The notes beneath the pieces were generated by a model, which saw only the letters and a list, made by a program, of their open reading frames with translations, had not been told where the DNA came from and ran no database searches. A program made the translations under genes and the position numbers. From Apostichopus japonicus (Eukaryota > Echinodermata > Holothuroidea > Aspidochirotida > Stichopodidae): a DNA stretch of 62,000 bases. This document shows, piece by piece, positions 15,101 through 25,692 of this stretch (position 1 is its first letter; the number at the start of each line of letters is the position of its first letter). The stretch spans positions 30,702,666-30,764,665 of the forward strand of contig NC_092579.1 in assembly GCF_037975245.1 (NCBI RefSeq), given 5' to 3'.

Positions 15101-18100
15101 TTACAGACTTATTTTGTATTCAGTTTTTGTGTCTAGTTTCAAGAAAGAGAGGTCACAACTTAATTAACCTGAAAAAGTTATCTGGATTTAAAAAGTATAA
15201 AATATTGCAGTATATCTTACACTGCAGTATAGTCAGTTTATTTGAACTGTAGAAGTATAGTTGATACTGTAGTACATATGTTACACTGCAGTATATTTGA
15301 TACTCATACTGCAGTACATTTCATACTGCAGTATATTATATATTGTAGTATATTTGATTCTGCAGTCTATTTACACTCCAGTATATATTACACTGGGGTA
15401 TATTTTACACTGCACAGTATACTACAGTTTATATATCTTATACTGTAGTATCTTGTTTACTGTAAACTGGAATACATTACTGCAGGATGTGAAAGACCCA
15501 TCTCACTAAATGGAATATAGAGTCATCAAATATCTGGCTTTTTATGATATACCAAACTTCTGAGTGCCAGCTGACAAAACATAATGCATATGAAATTGAT
15601 CTTGCTTGACGGAAGTAGTAGCTGAGACATGGCAATAAATAGTTGTTAAATTAAATTTTTGTTTTTCATCCAAGAGCAGCATAAATATGGTTCCCACTCA
15701 TGGATAATTTAGTTAATTATTCAAAACAACATACATATGATTTTCTTTCATAAATAAGAGATTAGTCACGGTGTAAAACCAATGACATATAGTGTACTAT
15801 ATAGGTATTGTCATAAAATAACTGACACGTGACAAAAAACTCTGACGCATCATATTTTCTTGCCAATGAACAGAAGCCAACACCATTCAGGAAGGCTGTT
15901 ACATATCAAAGCAATGATCAACACTATCCTTTGCAGCCTACCATACTTTGACAGTAGATGAAACCCAGGCCTATCCTATGTTAATAGAAGAATTAGCGCA
16001 AGAAGGGTGTTCTTGTCAAAAATTGGTCCGGCTATTTCTCTCCTCCAATATGTACTGTTAGTCTTTGACCATTATATCATGTTGCAGGATTGTATTGAGT
16101 GTGGTCGAGCGTTTAATATATTGACCTTCATTATGACTGCAATGTAACCAGACTGCGATGTAACCAGACTGCTAAAAACTAACATTTCAGGTTTCTGCTG
16201 CCTGACCTGTCCAACTTCAAACTAGCATCAATGTGCTGTTTGAACTAAAGAAAAGAAATCTTTTTAATTACTTTATTTAAAATATTGTTTTATTCAGTGC
16301 ATTGTTAAAAAGACAGTCCTGAGTGAGAGTAGTTAATATAGAGAGGTTAATAGTTAATGTGTGGCACAGCAATGTTAGAAGTCAGAGCAAGATATTACCA
16401 CACTAGAGATAGTGAAATGTGGTGGCACTGAACTTATTATTCTATGGATGCTAAGAATTTAGTTGTGAACATTTTATATCTAAATTCTAGTAGCCGTAAA
16501 TCCCTGTGAAGGATAAAGAACCACCAAATAATTCTATTTGCTGAAGGTACAAGCCCTGCAGTGGGGTTTTATCAGTTTAGTTAAAGAACATTTTTGTTTT
16601 GTTTTTAAGTGTGTTAGACATTGGTTTTGTGAAGCCTGCAACCACTCTAAACAATTCTGAAAGAGGCAAAAGTTCACATCAATGTGTTAGATTTGTTTTT
16701 AATGAAGAAAGTTTCCTAGAAAGTAATATGAGACAGGATTGTGACTAAGAATGACTTACCACTGTTAAAGGATCTCCACAGAACATCGAAGGAGCTATTC
16801 TTAACAACTGTGTACGTATACAAACAGGATACCTGCTATTACAGTACTGTACAGTAACAAACTACAGTATGCTGCTTTCATCAATGATAGTTATTAATTT
16901 GTGAGTTATTTCATGCTTGTAAGCATATTAGATTCTCAATAGTTGTACAACAGGGCATCAAGAATGACTGGATCCTCCAAACATACTACTTTATTAAAAT
17001 TAATTATTACCAAGAAATTCCAAAATATCAGCTTTTCTTGCTGTTTCTGGGCATATTTTGTTTAATTGTTTTTTGACTCACTTGATTTCATCGCCTACTT
17101 TGATAAAAACTTACTGAGAGCCCAGCATATAGCAACAATGGTAATAAATTAGCATGCCTGAATTAAGCAGTACAAATCAATTACTTTTATCTTGCAGAAT
17201 ATGTTGTTAGTTATACTGATGATGAGTAACATTGTCAGCATTCATGCAGTGTAGATACATTACTGTATGCAGTCACTGAATAACAAGATGATCATGAACT
17301 ATCTAACCAAACAAGCACACAGGCAACCTCCCTCGCACTTCTTTATAATGCAAACTTACATCCTGAAGATACATTCAAGTATACATGTGCAAGTTATGGT
17401 AGCTGTACGTAATTGCATACGGATGAACCTATGCAAGTGTCCATAATAAGTAAAGAAGGAAGGGGGTAATCTGACAACGTAACTGATCATGGAATAATCA
17501 ACATATATAGCTAGTTTTGACAAACTGAATGACAATGACTAACCAGGCTGAATGACTAGTCCTAAACCCTTACTGAAGATAGTACATCCCCAAGAGGCTG
17601 TACGGAATTTATAAGCTCACAACATTACATCTCTCAAACCTTTCAGGGAGAGTAGGGGAAGGGATTGTAATATGCTCACTAGAGGCTTATCTAAGTGTTG
17701 TAGGTATTAATTTTATACTCCACTTTGCACACCTTCAACACTATGAATGTTAACAGGATGAAAGCCAGTATTAATTCATAATCGGATACTCTTAATGTTT
17801 CGCATTGATTATAGCACCCTTTTTGGCAACAGAGAAACCTATTGTCACATTGTCAGTACACTCACCCACATCGGCTTCCACATCCATGTCAGAGCCTTTT
17901 ACACCACAGAAATCTTTGTCGATGATGTAAGCGACCACAACCAAGAGCGGAAAACACATGAATGTGAAGACGGCCTCCCATACATCCACTATATTGGGTG
18001 AGATAACCTGGAGGACTAGGAACAACCAGACGTATGCAAACATGGAGAAGCTGGCAGTGACCGCAAATACTTTGATCAGTTTCACCCGACGTACTTCAGA

Positions 18101-18550
18101 TTCTGGGATGGATGCCACGCAAACTGCCGAGATGACAAGCAGGTTAAATGCGGCCGACCCCACGATGGTACTTGGGCCGAGTTCACCTGACTTAAATCCA
18201 TTTCCCATAATTTCTATAATTGAGAGGATAATTTCAGGGGCGCTGGAACCCAAGGCCATTAGAGTCAGGTTGGCCACCGTGTCATTCCACACACGAATTT
18301 CAACTTCCTCAATTTTGCCCTGCGGCGTGGCTATTTTCAATTTCGATGTTTTGCTGGTTATAACTTCTATCGAACACATAAATATGTCAGCAATGATAGC
18401 TACGGCAAAGAAAGACCATATAAGTCCAGCGAAGTAGAGAAATGCTCGAAAACCTTCATTCCAATCGCTTTCATCTGTGAGAGGCAGGATCAGTCCCTTG
18501 CTCTCACATCTGTCTGTGCGATTGCAAAAGATGTAGTCGTCCACCTCCAT
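13..18550 (-). CDS. Na+/Ca2+ exchanger, SLC8/NCX family (5' part, six exons)
   Basis: Plasma-membrane antiporter of the SLC8 family, which exchanges Na+ for Ca2+ and is controlled by Ca2+ binding to two cytosolic Calx-beta domains. Joined coding exons are 18550-17866, 4630-4395, 3492-3311, 2065-1836, 711-373 and 191-13. All junctions are GT-AG and the phases agree (1, 0, 2, 1, 1, 0), giving 617 residues before the window ends. Order: extracellular N-terminus, five membrane segments with the alpha-1 repeat, cytosolic loop with Calx-beta 1 (about 330-445) and Calx-beta 2 (about 446-558), then the approach to the second membrane half, which lies beyond position 1. An in-frame TAG at 18574-18572 fixes the ATG at 18550, so no signal peptide is encoded in this exon. 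Family assignment is firm; which SLC8 paralogue is not resolved. The loop is shorter than in vertebrate NCX1. Confidence 0.95.
373..711 (-). CDS. NCX coding exon 5: complete Calx-beta domain 2
   Basis: Residues 445-557 plus one base; 339 nt, phase 1 on both sides. Acceptor ttattccag|AC; donor GACG|gtaaac. It begins DPGKLEFAKNTYLVKES, has TTKDIEAVNGSDYIGGEG and the Ca2+-site segment IPIIDDQEYEKDESFEIEL, and ends VVTIINDD. The exon is symmetric and contains one whole domain, so skipping it would keep the frame and delete only Calx-beta 2. No second candidate version of this exon is seen in the flanking introns. Confidence 0.95.
712..1835 (-). other. NCX intron 4
   Basis: A 1124-bp intron between exons 4 and 5. 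It holds a 70-codon minus-strand ORF (1249-1037) that matches no NCX segment I know and lacks a clean acceptor/donor pair. Otherwise AT-rich with no repeat I can name. Confidence 0.8.
1836..2065 (-). CDS. NCX coding exon 4: second half of Calx-beta domain 1
   Basis: Residues 368-444 plus one base. Acceptor tttctcaag|G; donor GATG|gtaagg, phase 1. It carries the classical Calx-beta core: YETVDGTAEANSDYVPAKG, then the EIIDDYEWEPDETF segment with the DD pair and acidic residues that coordinate Ca2+, ending VTIINDD. This matches the EDGTANAGSDY ... IIDDDIFEEDENF layout of NCX1 CBD1. Confidence 0.95.
2066..3310 (-). other. NCX intron 3
   Basis: A 1245-bp intron that splits Calx-beta 1. No coding potential or bounded repeat recognised. 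Confidence 0.8.
3311..3492 (-). CDS. NCX coding exon 3: first half of Calx-beta domain 1
   Basis: Residues 308-367 plus two bases. Acceptor ttacattgcag|CTC; donor GTCAA|gtaagt, phase 2. The start of the Calx-beta 1 sandwich is seen: VEFVTASVAVFENEKKVRV, with a glutamate in VFENE matching the early Ca2+-coordinating Glu of NCX CBD1, followed by the second strand VRVEVDRYG. Calx-beta 1 is therefore split by an intron after its first two strands. Confidence 0.92.
3493..4394 (-). other. NCX intron 2
   Basis: A 902-bp intron. No internal exon, TE boundary or RNA gene recognised. Confidence 0.75.
4395..4630 (-). CDS. NCX coding exon 2: cytosolic loop linker
   Basis: Residues 229-307. The acceptor ctctcctag|AG completes the split codon GAG from exon 1, and the donor is GAG|gtagca, phase 0. 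It contains a charged helical stretch (KKKVADFMKEVGKHPDLDEE) and the family signature SRAWYRVNATRGLTGG, equivalent to SRAFYRIQATRLMTGAG of mammalian NCX1, so it aligns just before Calx-beta 1. The donor is weaker than average (gtagca). Confidence 0.92.
6015..6027 (+). promoter_or_regulatory. DR1-type nuclear receptor half-site pair
   Basis: TGACCTTTGACCT, the complement of AGGTCAAAGGTCA: two perfect AGGTCA half sites spaced by one base, the consensus bound by RXR heterodimers and HNF4-type receptors. It sits in NCX intron 1. The same 13 bases recur at 50009 and 50151 inside a repeat, so this copy may be a relic of that repeat. Function is not shown. Confidence 0.35.
6198..6280 (+). repeat. 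42-bp tandem duplication
   Basis: Two adjacent copies of a unit starting AGCAATGATAAACAAAGGC and running through TATGGGACACTATG, differing by a few bases. Lies in NCX intron 1. Confidence 0.85.
7761..8256 (+). repeat. Minisatellite with GGTATCACCAATAT core and higher-order structure
   Basis: About 14 diverged units of roughly 33-37 bp, each with GGTATCACCAATAT followed by a variable tail (GACAGATTAATTGTGG or GTTACTAATTAAACAGTGG types). Tail types alternate and a block starting at 7884 recurs at 8101, so a higher-order period of about 217 bp is visible. Lies in NCX intron 1. Confidence 0.9.
11243..11287 (+). repeat. 14-bp tandem triplication
   Basis: Three head-to-tail copies of TCAGGCTCATAATG, nearly identical. 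Confidence 0.9.
13035..13390 (+). repeat. 14-bp minisatellite, unit GCACTACAAGATGC
   Basis: About 25 units of 14 bp alternating between GCACTACAAGATGC and GCACTACAAGATAC, with some units shortened to TACAAGATGC. The CpG-containing GCGC joins are unusual for this CpG-poor window. The open frame through it on the plus strand is a by-product of the repeat and encodes no plausible protein. Confidence 0.95.
14428..14555 (+). repeat. TACTGTA/GTAC-rich tandem array
   Basis: Short irregular repeats of GGTACTGTACTGTAT type. Many units are palindromic around GTAC. Confidence 0.85.
14671..14700. repeat. Perfect 12-bp inverted repeat (hairpin)
   Basis: ACCAGGGAGTTG, six-base loop CCATAA, then CAACTCCCTGGT. 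It is a perfect stem with no matching element end nearby. A further CTCCCTGGTT occurs about 65 bp upstream. Confidence 0.85.
15203..15485 (+). repeat. CTGCAGTATA-type tandem array
   Basis: About 20 irregular units of 12-20 bp built on TACACTGCAGTATATT. The ATACTGCAGTAT core is self-complementary, so the array is a series of small palindromes. Confidence 0.9.
17866..18550 (-). CDS. NCX coding exon 1: N-terminus and TM1-TM5 with alpha-1 repeat
   Basis: Encodes residues 1-228 plus one base. ATG context is CCAAGATGG. Two cysteines at 9 and 15 keep the spacing of the N-terminal cysteine pair of mammalian NCX1, and N10 lies in an NRT glycosylation site. Hydrophobic stretches at about 35-64, 91-115, 126-148, 158-183 and 188-210 are TM1-TM5. 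The alpha-1 ion-binding motifs are intact: ALGSSAPEI at 99-107 (E106 matches the transport glutamate) and GPSTIVGSAAFN at 125-136. IRVWNDTVANLTLMALGSS is close to the family consensus. The donor is GATGTGG|gtgagt, phase 1. A possible 5'-UTR acceptor (tttgtacag) lies at 18584, so the true first exon may be non-coding and far upstream. Confidence 0.96.
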
Positions 18551-19539
18551 CTTGGCTAAGTGAAGGCCCCGCTACAGGTGCAACTGTACAAAACCAGACA
18601 CAGGGGCTGCTGGGAATTACAGATCTGTCAAATTCAAAATGAAAAAAAGGTTGAAACTTTATAACAAAGCAACTTGTTGTTCTGTAAAAAAAAATATAAA
18701 GGATAACCCTGGTAGCTTACCTGACACTACAATGGTGTTACCAAGTTGGACCATAAATTTGATTAAAAACAGTTGGTTTCAGACATTTGTCACTTGTAAT
18801 CCAGTGAAATGTACAAGTTAGGGACCTGTTGCATTGACTAATATTTGATGATATTTGATCATACACACAATTCATCTTTCTATGTGAAACAGGTCATAAT
18901 TTATCAAATGAACAATTACATATAAACTCTAAGTGTCCAACATTCCAACAATGCTTTCATTACTTTAAAACTAAACGATCCAGAAAAATGTGTTCACTCT
19001 AACATTTATAACTTTTCAACATTATTTACTGCAGCTACATAAATTACAAGCAGCCAACAGGTTAAATGAAACAGAAGAGAAATGTATTTATGATTTCACT
19101 TGACTACTTTTGATGCAAAGAGTTACGATATCACATGTACTGTGTATATCTTACAATGCTAAGCATGCCCTGCTAGTACTAGCAAATCCAGAGATATGCT
19201 CCTCTGCAAGACCAAAGGCTTGGTTTCTTGTCTCTCATGCTAGGTCTTGCAATAATTTCAAACTATGCTCAGCAGTGTTACACTTACAGGAATGTATCAA
19301 TTATAATAATTGAATTTTATGTGTTGTTAAGGACTTGAAGTTTACACAAAGTGGTAGAGTTACTGCTCAATTCTCAAGTTAACAAAATTGTTAATAATCC
19401 TTCATATTATTGTATTTATTTCAGCGTGTACAAGTAAGAGGATGGAACATAATAGGGAGCTGGATTTACTGTGAAACATTGATTGAGTAAAATTAAGATA
19501 ACATGTACTGTATTAAACATTGTGAACTTGTTAGACATT

Positions 19540-19999
19540 GGGTGCTTTTACATCTCGACATCAGGATCTGATCCTGACATCAAGATCACGGCTATAGTGT
19601 AGATGCAGTTCAGATCCAGATCTGATTCTCCTATTTTGATGCTGGCAGAGATCAGGATCTGATCTGGACATCGAGATCAATTTGCAATGTAAACACTCCT
19701 GCAACAACAGGGACCCGAGATATCCTGTGACCTTATTACGTCACACGCATTCTCTCGTGAAAAAACACACCGTGTCAACAAAACTATTGGAGTATACGTA
19801 CTATGCGATCCGCGGCTGCGCATAACACATTTCCAATCCAATTTTTAACCAACATCTAACTAGTGAAAAATGGGGGGGGGGGGGGGGGGATCAGAGTACC
19901 ACTCAAGTGTAAATGTGTCCAGATCAATGCATAAGTTTACCCCTTGGAGAGATGATCCTTAACCAGGGGATCTGATCCTAATCTAGTGTTAAAGCACCC
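19540..19999. mobile_element. MITE-like DNA element with 3-bp TSD
   Basis: Terminal inverted repeats GGGTGCTTTTACA (left) and the complement of GGGTGCTTTAACA (right) match at 12 of 13 bases. They are flanked on both sides by ATT (19537-19539 and 20000-20002). 460 bp, non-coding, with internal GATC-rich subterminal repeats (ATCAGGATCTGATCC) and an 18-bp G run. The 3-bp duplication suggests a PIF/Harbinger-type transposase acting in trans; this is inference. Confidence 0.7.
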
Positions 20000-22900
20000 A
20001 TTGTGTATATACTTGTTAAACAGGAAAGGAAAACAGATCTAATATAGCTCTGAAAAGAACGTGCGCAGTGGTGTATGAATCAGTTCCCTGGATGTATTGT
20101 TTGTGGTCATATGATAGGTAATTGGTACAGTGCATGATATGGATGGTAGCACGTAAAGCAATGTACTAGTATTCTATGATAGTATGTGGGCGAGTGTAAC
20201 AAAATATAGCTAAAACAGCTTTAGTGTGCACAGGTGTCTGCAAGACTAGCATAATATACAAACTGTGATACTATTGGCAACTAGGGCCTTGTTCACACTT
20301 AAGAAAGCGCCTGTACTTCATGTCTGCAAGGGTGACTTATTCCCTAAGTGTGAATGCTCACGTACTTGTACTTCAAGTCTGTGTGCAGTCTTAAGAATAA
20401 TCCTCCTTCAGGTGTCTTAAATCCCTCTTGCGTTCTTAGAACGGTGGCAGACTTAATGGTGACCCAAATTTTCCTGTTAAGCAATATATTTCCGCTCTAT
20501 CCAGTCGCTATTGGGCAGGTATTTTAGAACGTGCAGTACATATATGTGTTTGTTTGTACCAAACGACGCTATACTGTACATGAACCATTTCATTTTACTT
20601 TGAACTCATTCGACCAATACCGCTGAAAAACCACCGTAAAGGTTGTGAGAACAAAACAAATTATAATGATGGTCTTACTCAAGCAAAAACACTTCATTAT
20701 CAGAAGTGACAAATGTATAGCATCATTACTACCCTGAAAATGTCATTCTGACATCTCTAATAGAGAAAATGCAATCAGAAATATTTGCAACATTCTACAA
20801 TGAGGAAAACCTCTTTCTTTTCTAAACTTATAATATTTTTTATGGCCATTTACAGATTACTGCAAGTACATTGCATATATTAATCTTGTGGCATTAACTG
20901 CAACAAAATGCAACACACTGTTTACATGTATGTTTGCAGTTTGACAGTAGTGTCAAACACAAACATACTAGTGTTTTGCACCAGATGGGTAGTAAATTCA
21001 GAATCAGTTAACCGAATATTAGAATCATTGGGTACCGGTTGCTCAAGTGCCAGAAAAGTGCTTGGCAAGGGCCCTGGTGAATAAAACGTTGTCCTTGTTT
21101 GGTAACGAACACTCCAAATATGAGGGAGTTGCCAATGTGGTATTGTAACGCCATGATAGAGGTTCAACATTAGGATAGTATTCATTCGACTAGTGACCAA
21201 ATTTACGAAAGAGTTGCCATTTTTGCTGATCAAAGTAAACACACGGGTACTCAAATACAACTTTTGTTTATTTTTTGGCGGGGTACAAAAAAGACAACCA
21301 GTGGGGCTACTGATATAAGCAAAGTGAAAGGGTACTCAAATGTTTTGGTTTAATATAGATATATGAAACCTGGACATTCCTACATTAAATTGTTCTTATT
21401 CACCGTAATAAGTCTGTTTTATATAAGTTTGCGATCGTTGTGATTTGTTGTGAGATGACAGTAGGTAAATTATGCATGAGGAGTGCAGTAAACCACAAGT
21501 GAATCACATGTCTTGTACAGATTTTCAGCCTTCGATCACTTTAGCATTGGACCAGCTTAGTGCTTGTGATAGTTCAAACTGCTGTATTGGTTTGAAATGT
21601 GTCAAACATATTTGCTAAAATGGTTGGGTTTGGAACATTACCACTACTTCTCATTTCTAATGATGTCTTCACAGGAACATGAATACAAGCCTGCTTCTTC
21701 ATCACAAGATTTTCTTCCCCTCAACTATCCTTTTTGTAGTTCCCACTGATAATGCAGTCTGTGCAACTCTCATAATGGTGACAATATGAAAATCACCTTC
21801 AGTCAACTTAATTCAAACAAGAAATATGTCAAAAAATGTAAAAAAACAAATCTTGGAACTATGCAGTAATTTCAGAAGTGGGTTACAGCCATGCCAGGCG
21901 GGCATCGGGGTACTTGGTGCAAACATCCACATAAAGTTAACCAAATCTTGATCAACGCTTATTGACTTTAGACAAACCCATAACATGTATGCTAATCATA
22001 TGATACTCATTTCTTAATATCCAAGAGATGATAATGCAGGTAACAACTTACCTCTATGTATAATATCAGAACCACAACACACAAAGTATATTAGGTAGCA
22101 ACAGTACTACTGTACGTCATATCCATAGTATGGTCAAATATAGAGTCTGTACATAGTAGGAGCCTGGAGTATTAATGAGGTCAAATACATAGCAAAACTG
22201 AGGAACATGTCTGTACAGATCAGGGTTATTATCAAACATCCAGTGTGTCTTCTCTCCATGACAACATTGAAATCCATAGAAATATTGTTATATATTCATG
22301 CCCACACCAATAACTCCAGGATGGCCCAACATTCTAACATTATGTTTTAACTGGTTCAAATCTTTCAACTGTACACACACAGTGTGCAGGTATATTGTAG
22401 ATAGAGTACTCCCATTGAGGTGAAGGGCAACTAATCTTGAAAGGAATTTCTGACAGGTCACTAACAATAGTTCTCTTGGGAATTGGTCAATGTCCAAGGA
22501 AGCTCTGGTATGCATGAATGGCACTGAATAAGATAAAGGTTACTACAGGACTTAACTATCTATTGTATAGGCTCAGAGATTCAATGAACAGGGGCTTATC
22601 TCTTCAAACAGGATTAAGTTATTATTGTAGACTTGCCTATTACTTAAAGTTGACTTTTTGTGTTGGGGCATAAATAAAAAAAATATGGGGCAGCATGCAA
22701 CCACAGATGTTAGCTGGGAAGCTTCTTTCAAACATGGTCACTGCATATATATCATATATATTATTCTACTCAATTATATACCATATATATTGCTAACACC
22801 AATTTGAAAACACACACTTGTGCCCTTACAATTTGTCACATGTACCCTGTGTTGAGTGCAAACCACAAAAACACACTCACAGTTGTGTTTGAACTACTAA

Positions 22901-25113
22901 TTTACTCTGAATGCTGAATGGCTTATCTAGTTTTGACTGGCTTATCTTCTCTACATCTACATATAGTTAATTATGCACAAGTGCAGACACATCCAATCCT
23001 CAACACACTCTCCTCATACCAATTTTGTGTTGCTTGCTATTGTAGTGTTTAGACTGTGTGGGTGTTTTTTCAGGCCTTAATTGTTTACAAATTGAAGATT
23101 GTCACTTGCACTCTGCTGTGTACTCTGCAAAGCTACGCCCAAATGACTGAACTATCGATTAAAGATTTGTTAAAGCCCTAACTACTCTGGTTTAAATTAT
23201 TAACTTTAGTGGTGTAATAATTAATAGCGATGACTGACGTCATTTAATCGGTGTCTGTCACTACTCACACCTAGCTCAGTCGGCTTCCAATAATTGGTGT
23301 CTGCGAGGATGAAATAAACCGCAATCTATCCTACTTGAGGATCAATAATTCCCTTTCATTGTGTGCGACGTGTATTGCAAATATCCCGTACGTTATCTCA
23401 TACTGCACACAACCACTGCAGCAAAGATTTTCTCTATGGCCAAACAAAACAGAGAGGCAGACATCCAACATGTTAATCTTTCGGAGGGGAAAAAATGTGA
23501 CATAAAACAAACTCCCTTGTCATGAGATGGATATAATTTGGAAAAGTAGCCATTTTATAGCGATCTTGGGTCGCAGCAAGACCTATGCATGTATAACAAG
23601 AAGTGTGCATTTATCTACATTGTGACAATAAACTGCACTCCTGAAATATTGTATTTCCACTTCTTCTCATTACTGTAATAAAAAGGATGGCGAACTATGA
23701 GAATCTAAATACATCTTCAAGTACTTCCTGTAACGTACACACTAAGATAAACTTGCTGGTATTTACATTATCTAAACAATTTCTAACAACAAGAACATAA
23801 ACTGCCTTATTGAGACTGATAAAATCTTTCTTAATTTGACATTCATCTAATAAGATTACATTTAGTTTCATCTGAATTTTTAAGTTATGCAGTCAAGACC
23901 CCACATGGCATTAATTCCAAATGTGCATTGTGTAGATATGTTAACTGGATCCATAGATATGCAAGGGAGGATTGAGATTTGAGAGATAATTGAATAAATT
24001 AAGACCACATTTTAGTCTTGATAAATCTGGGAGTTGTTTAGTTTTCAAATTCTGCATAGCAGGTTTGAAGGTTCTGAAATGTCCCATATAAAATACTGGT
24101 TACTGTGCACAAAAACCTGCTATCCATCTTAGGTCTTGTATAGCAATCTGTATAATGTCGTGCATACCATTTTTCGATGCGAAATCCCATAAATTATTCT
24201 AGCAGTAAATGTCATAGTCTATTGACAAGTGGAAAATATTGGGAGCTAGTAATGATTCTATAGCTATTGAAGTTTTGGAGGTATTCAGCTTAACATATAT
24301 GCTAATTCTCAGGGGATTGTAACCCTTTACGGCTGAATGGATGATGCTGTCTGTTCCTCAGTGGTAACCTATATAGGGTCATATTAAACCATTGTTTTAT
24401 TAATTCTAATTACTAAACCACAGCACAGCCTTCAGTTGAAGTTCACTTCAGTCACAGATTTTTAATGCATTGTAAACATGCCATTGGGAGGGTAAAAATG
24501 TCTTTATGTTTTCCCATTGAATTTTGTGGTGAACTGACCTAATATAGTCTCAGTAGTCCAGCCACTTCAACTGATGAGCCTCTGATGTTTGAAGCGACAA
24601 TTCTCAAACTGGAAGTGGTATAGCATTACAACCTGTATTATTATTAACAACAGTCTTTTTCAATTATGGTATACAACATACCAAAATTAATATTGTGCCT
24701 ATAAAATCCTTTAAAACTGTGACCATCTCACAATTAAGGCAAGCTCCACAAACGGAAATCAACTCGTAAATAGATTATTTTTCATGAAATAAACGCTGTC
24801 GAAATTTCCATTATGAGCATCATTAATTCTTTTGTCTCTAGGAGTACATGGAATCAACCGATATTAGCTTTGCAAGAAAAACGAAAATCAGAAATAATGG
24901 AATGACGGTTTAACATGCAAACTATGGTTGCTTTGCCGGTCTAGATAACTATAGTAATTCACCAAACTTATAGTAATTCACCTGGTGTAAGATCAAACGG
25001 TGGTGAGAGCAATGTCTACTGCACATAGGAAATTTAAGGGGACAACTTAGGGAGAGGGCAATGTCTACTGAAGTTAAGTGCATATTGAAGACCTGCAGTA
25101 ATGTGCGGGCGCA

Positions 25114-25378
25114 GTGCTAAAATGTTACCATCTGTTGTAGGCTAGGTAGATTAAGTGTAAAATGTTACCATCTGTTGTAGGCTAGGTAGATTAAGTGCAT
25201 AAGAAGAATGGAGACAGGTAAGAGAGGAGTGAAGTAACTTGAGTCAGCAGCTTTCTGTATCTCAGCTTTCTGTAGTAGGTGTTATGTGGGGGGGGGGGGG
25301 GGGGAGCAGTGCTAAAATGTTACCATCTGTTGTAGTCTAGGTTGATTAAGTGCATAAGAAGCATGGAGACAGGTCATT
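25114..25378 (+). repeat. Three-copy local repeat, unit starting GTGCTAAAATGTTACC
   Basis: Copies at about 25114, 25157 and 25309 share AAAATGTTACCATCTGTTGT plus a GCTAGGTAGATTAAGTG tail. The last two also share the continuation CATAAGAAG.ATGGAGACAGGT. The third copy follows a 17-bp G run. Confidence 0.85.
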
Positions 25379-25598
25379 ATCGTCGTTCGTAAATTGACTG
25401 AACAAAAGGAAAGAATCTCATTTCAGAATGCATACGCTAATCTATAAGATTAATCCTAAACTTTACTCTGATGTGTAAATACAATGCAATCTAGCCGTGC
25501 TTGTGAGTTACTGTTACCATCATTAGAAAGTATTTAACTGGAGCACTAGTCCATGCTGTTACTTACCAGCACACAGCTCTGTACTCTACCGGTTGTCC

Positions 25599-25692
25599 GT
25601 TATGTAATTTACCAAGCCCTTCAGAGGACTAACGATGGCAATAATGTAATTTACCAAGCCCTTCAGAGGACAAGGAGGAGTGGCAATAATGA
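25599..25692 (+). repeat. Tandem duplication, about 42 bp
   Basis: Two copies of GTAATTTACCAAGCCCTTCA followed by GAGGAC, ending TGGCAATAAT. Confidence 0.85.

Larger units (their letters stand above)
4631..17865 (-). other. NCX intron 1 (13.2 kb, minisatellite-rich)
   Basis: The largest intron of the gene, between phase-1 boundaries. It contains four tandem arrays (7761-8256, 13035-13390, 14428-14555, 15203-15485), a short 42-bp duplication near 6198-6280, a 14-bp triplication at about 11243-11287, a G-rich GGGGTGGGGAAAG duplication at about 9650-9692, and a perfect 12-bp hairpin at 14671-14700. A small alternatively used exon could hide here; I searched for a basic XIP-like segment following TM5 and did not find one. 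Confidence 0.7.

Noticed and set aside
20285-20480. GGCCTTGTTCACACTTAAG near an inverted CTAAGTGTGAA
   Set aside because: Suggests a decayed MITE end, but no partner TIR or TSD could be fixed.
20922-21260. 112-codon minus ORF
   Set aside because: No recognisable family, composition like surrounding DNA, no repeat or splice support.
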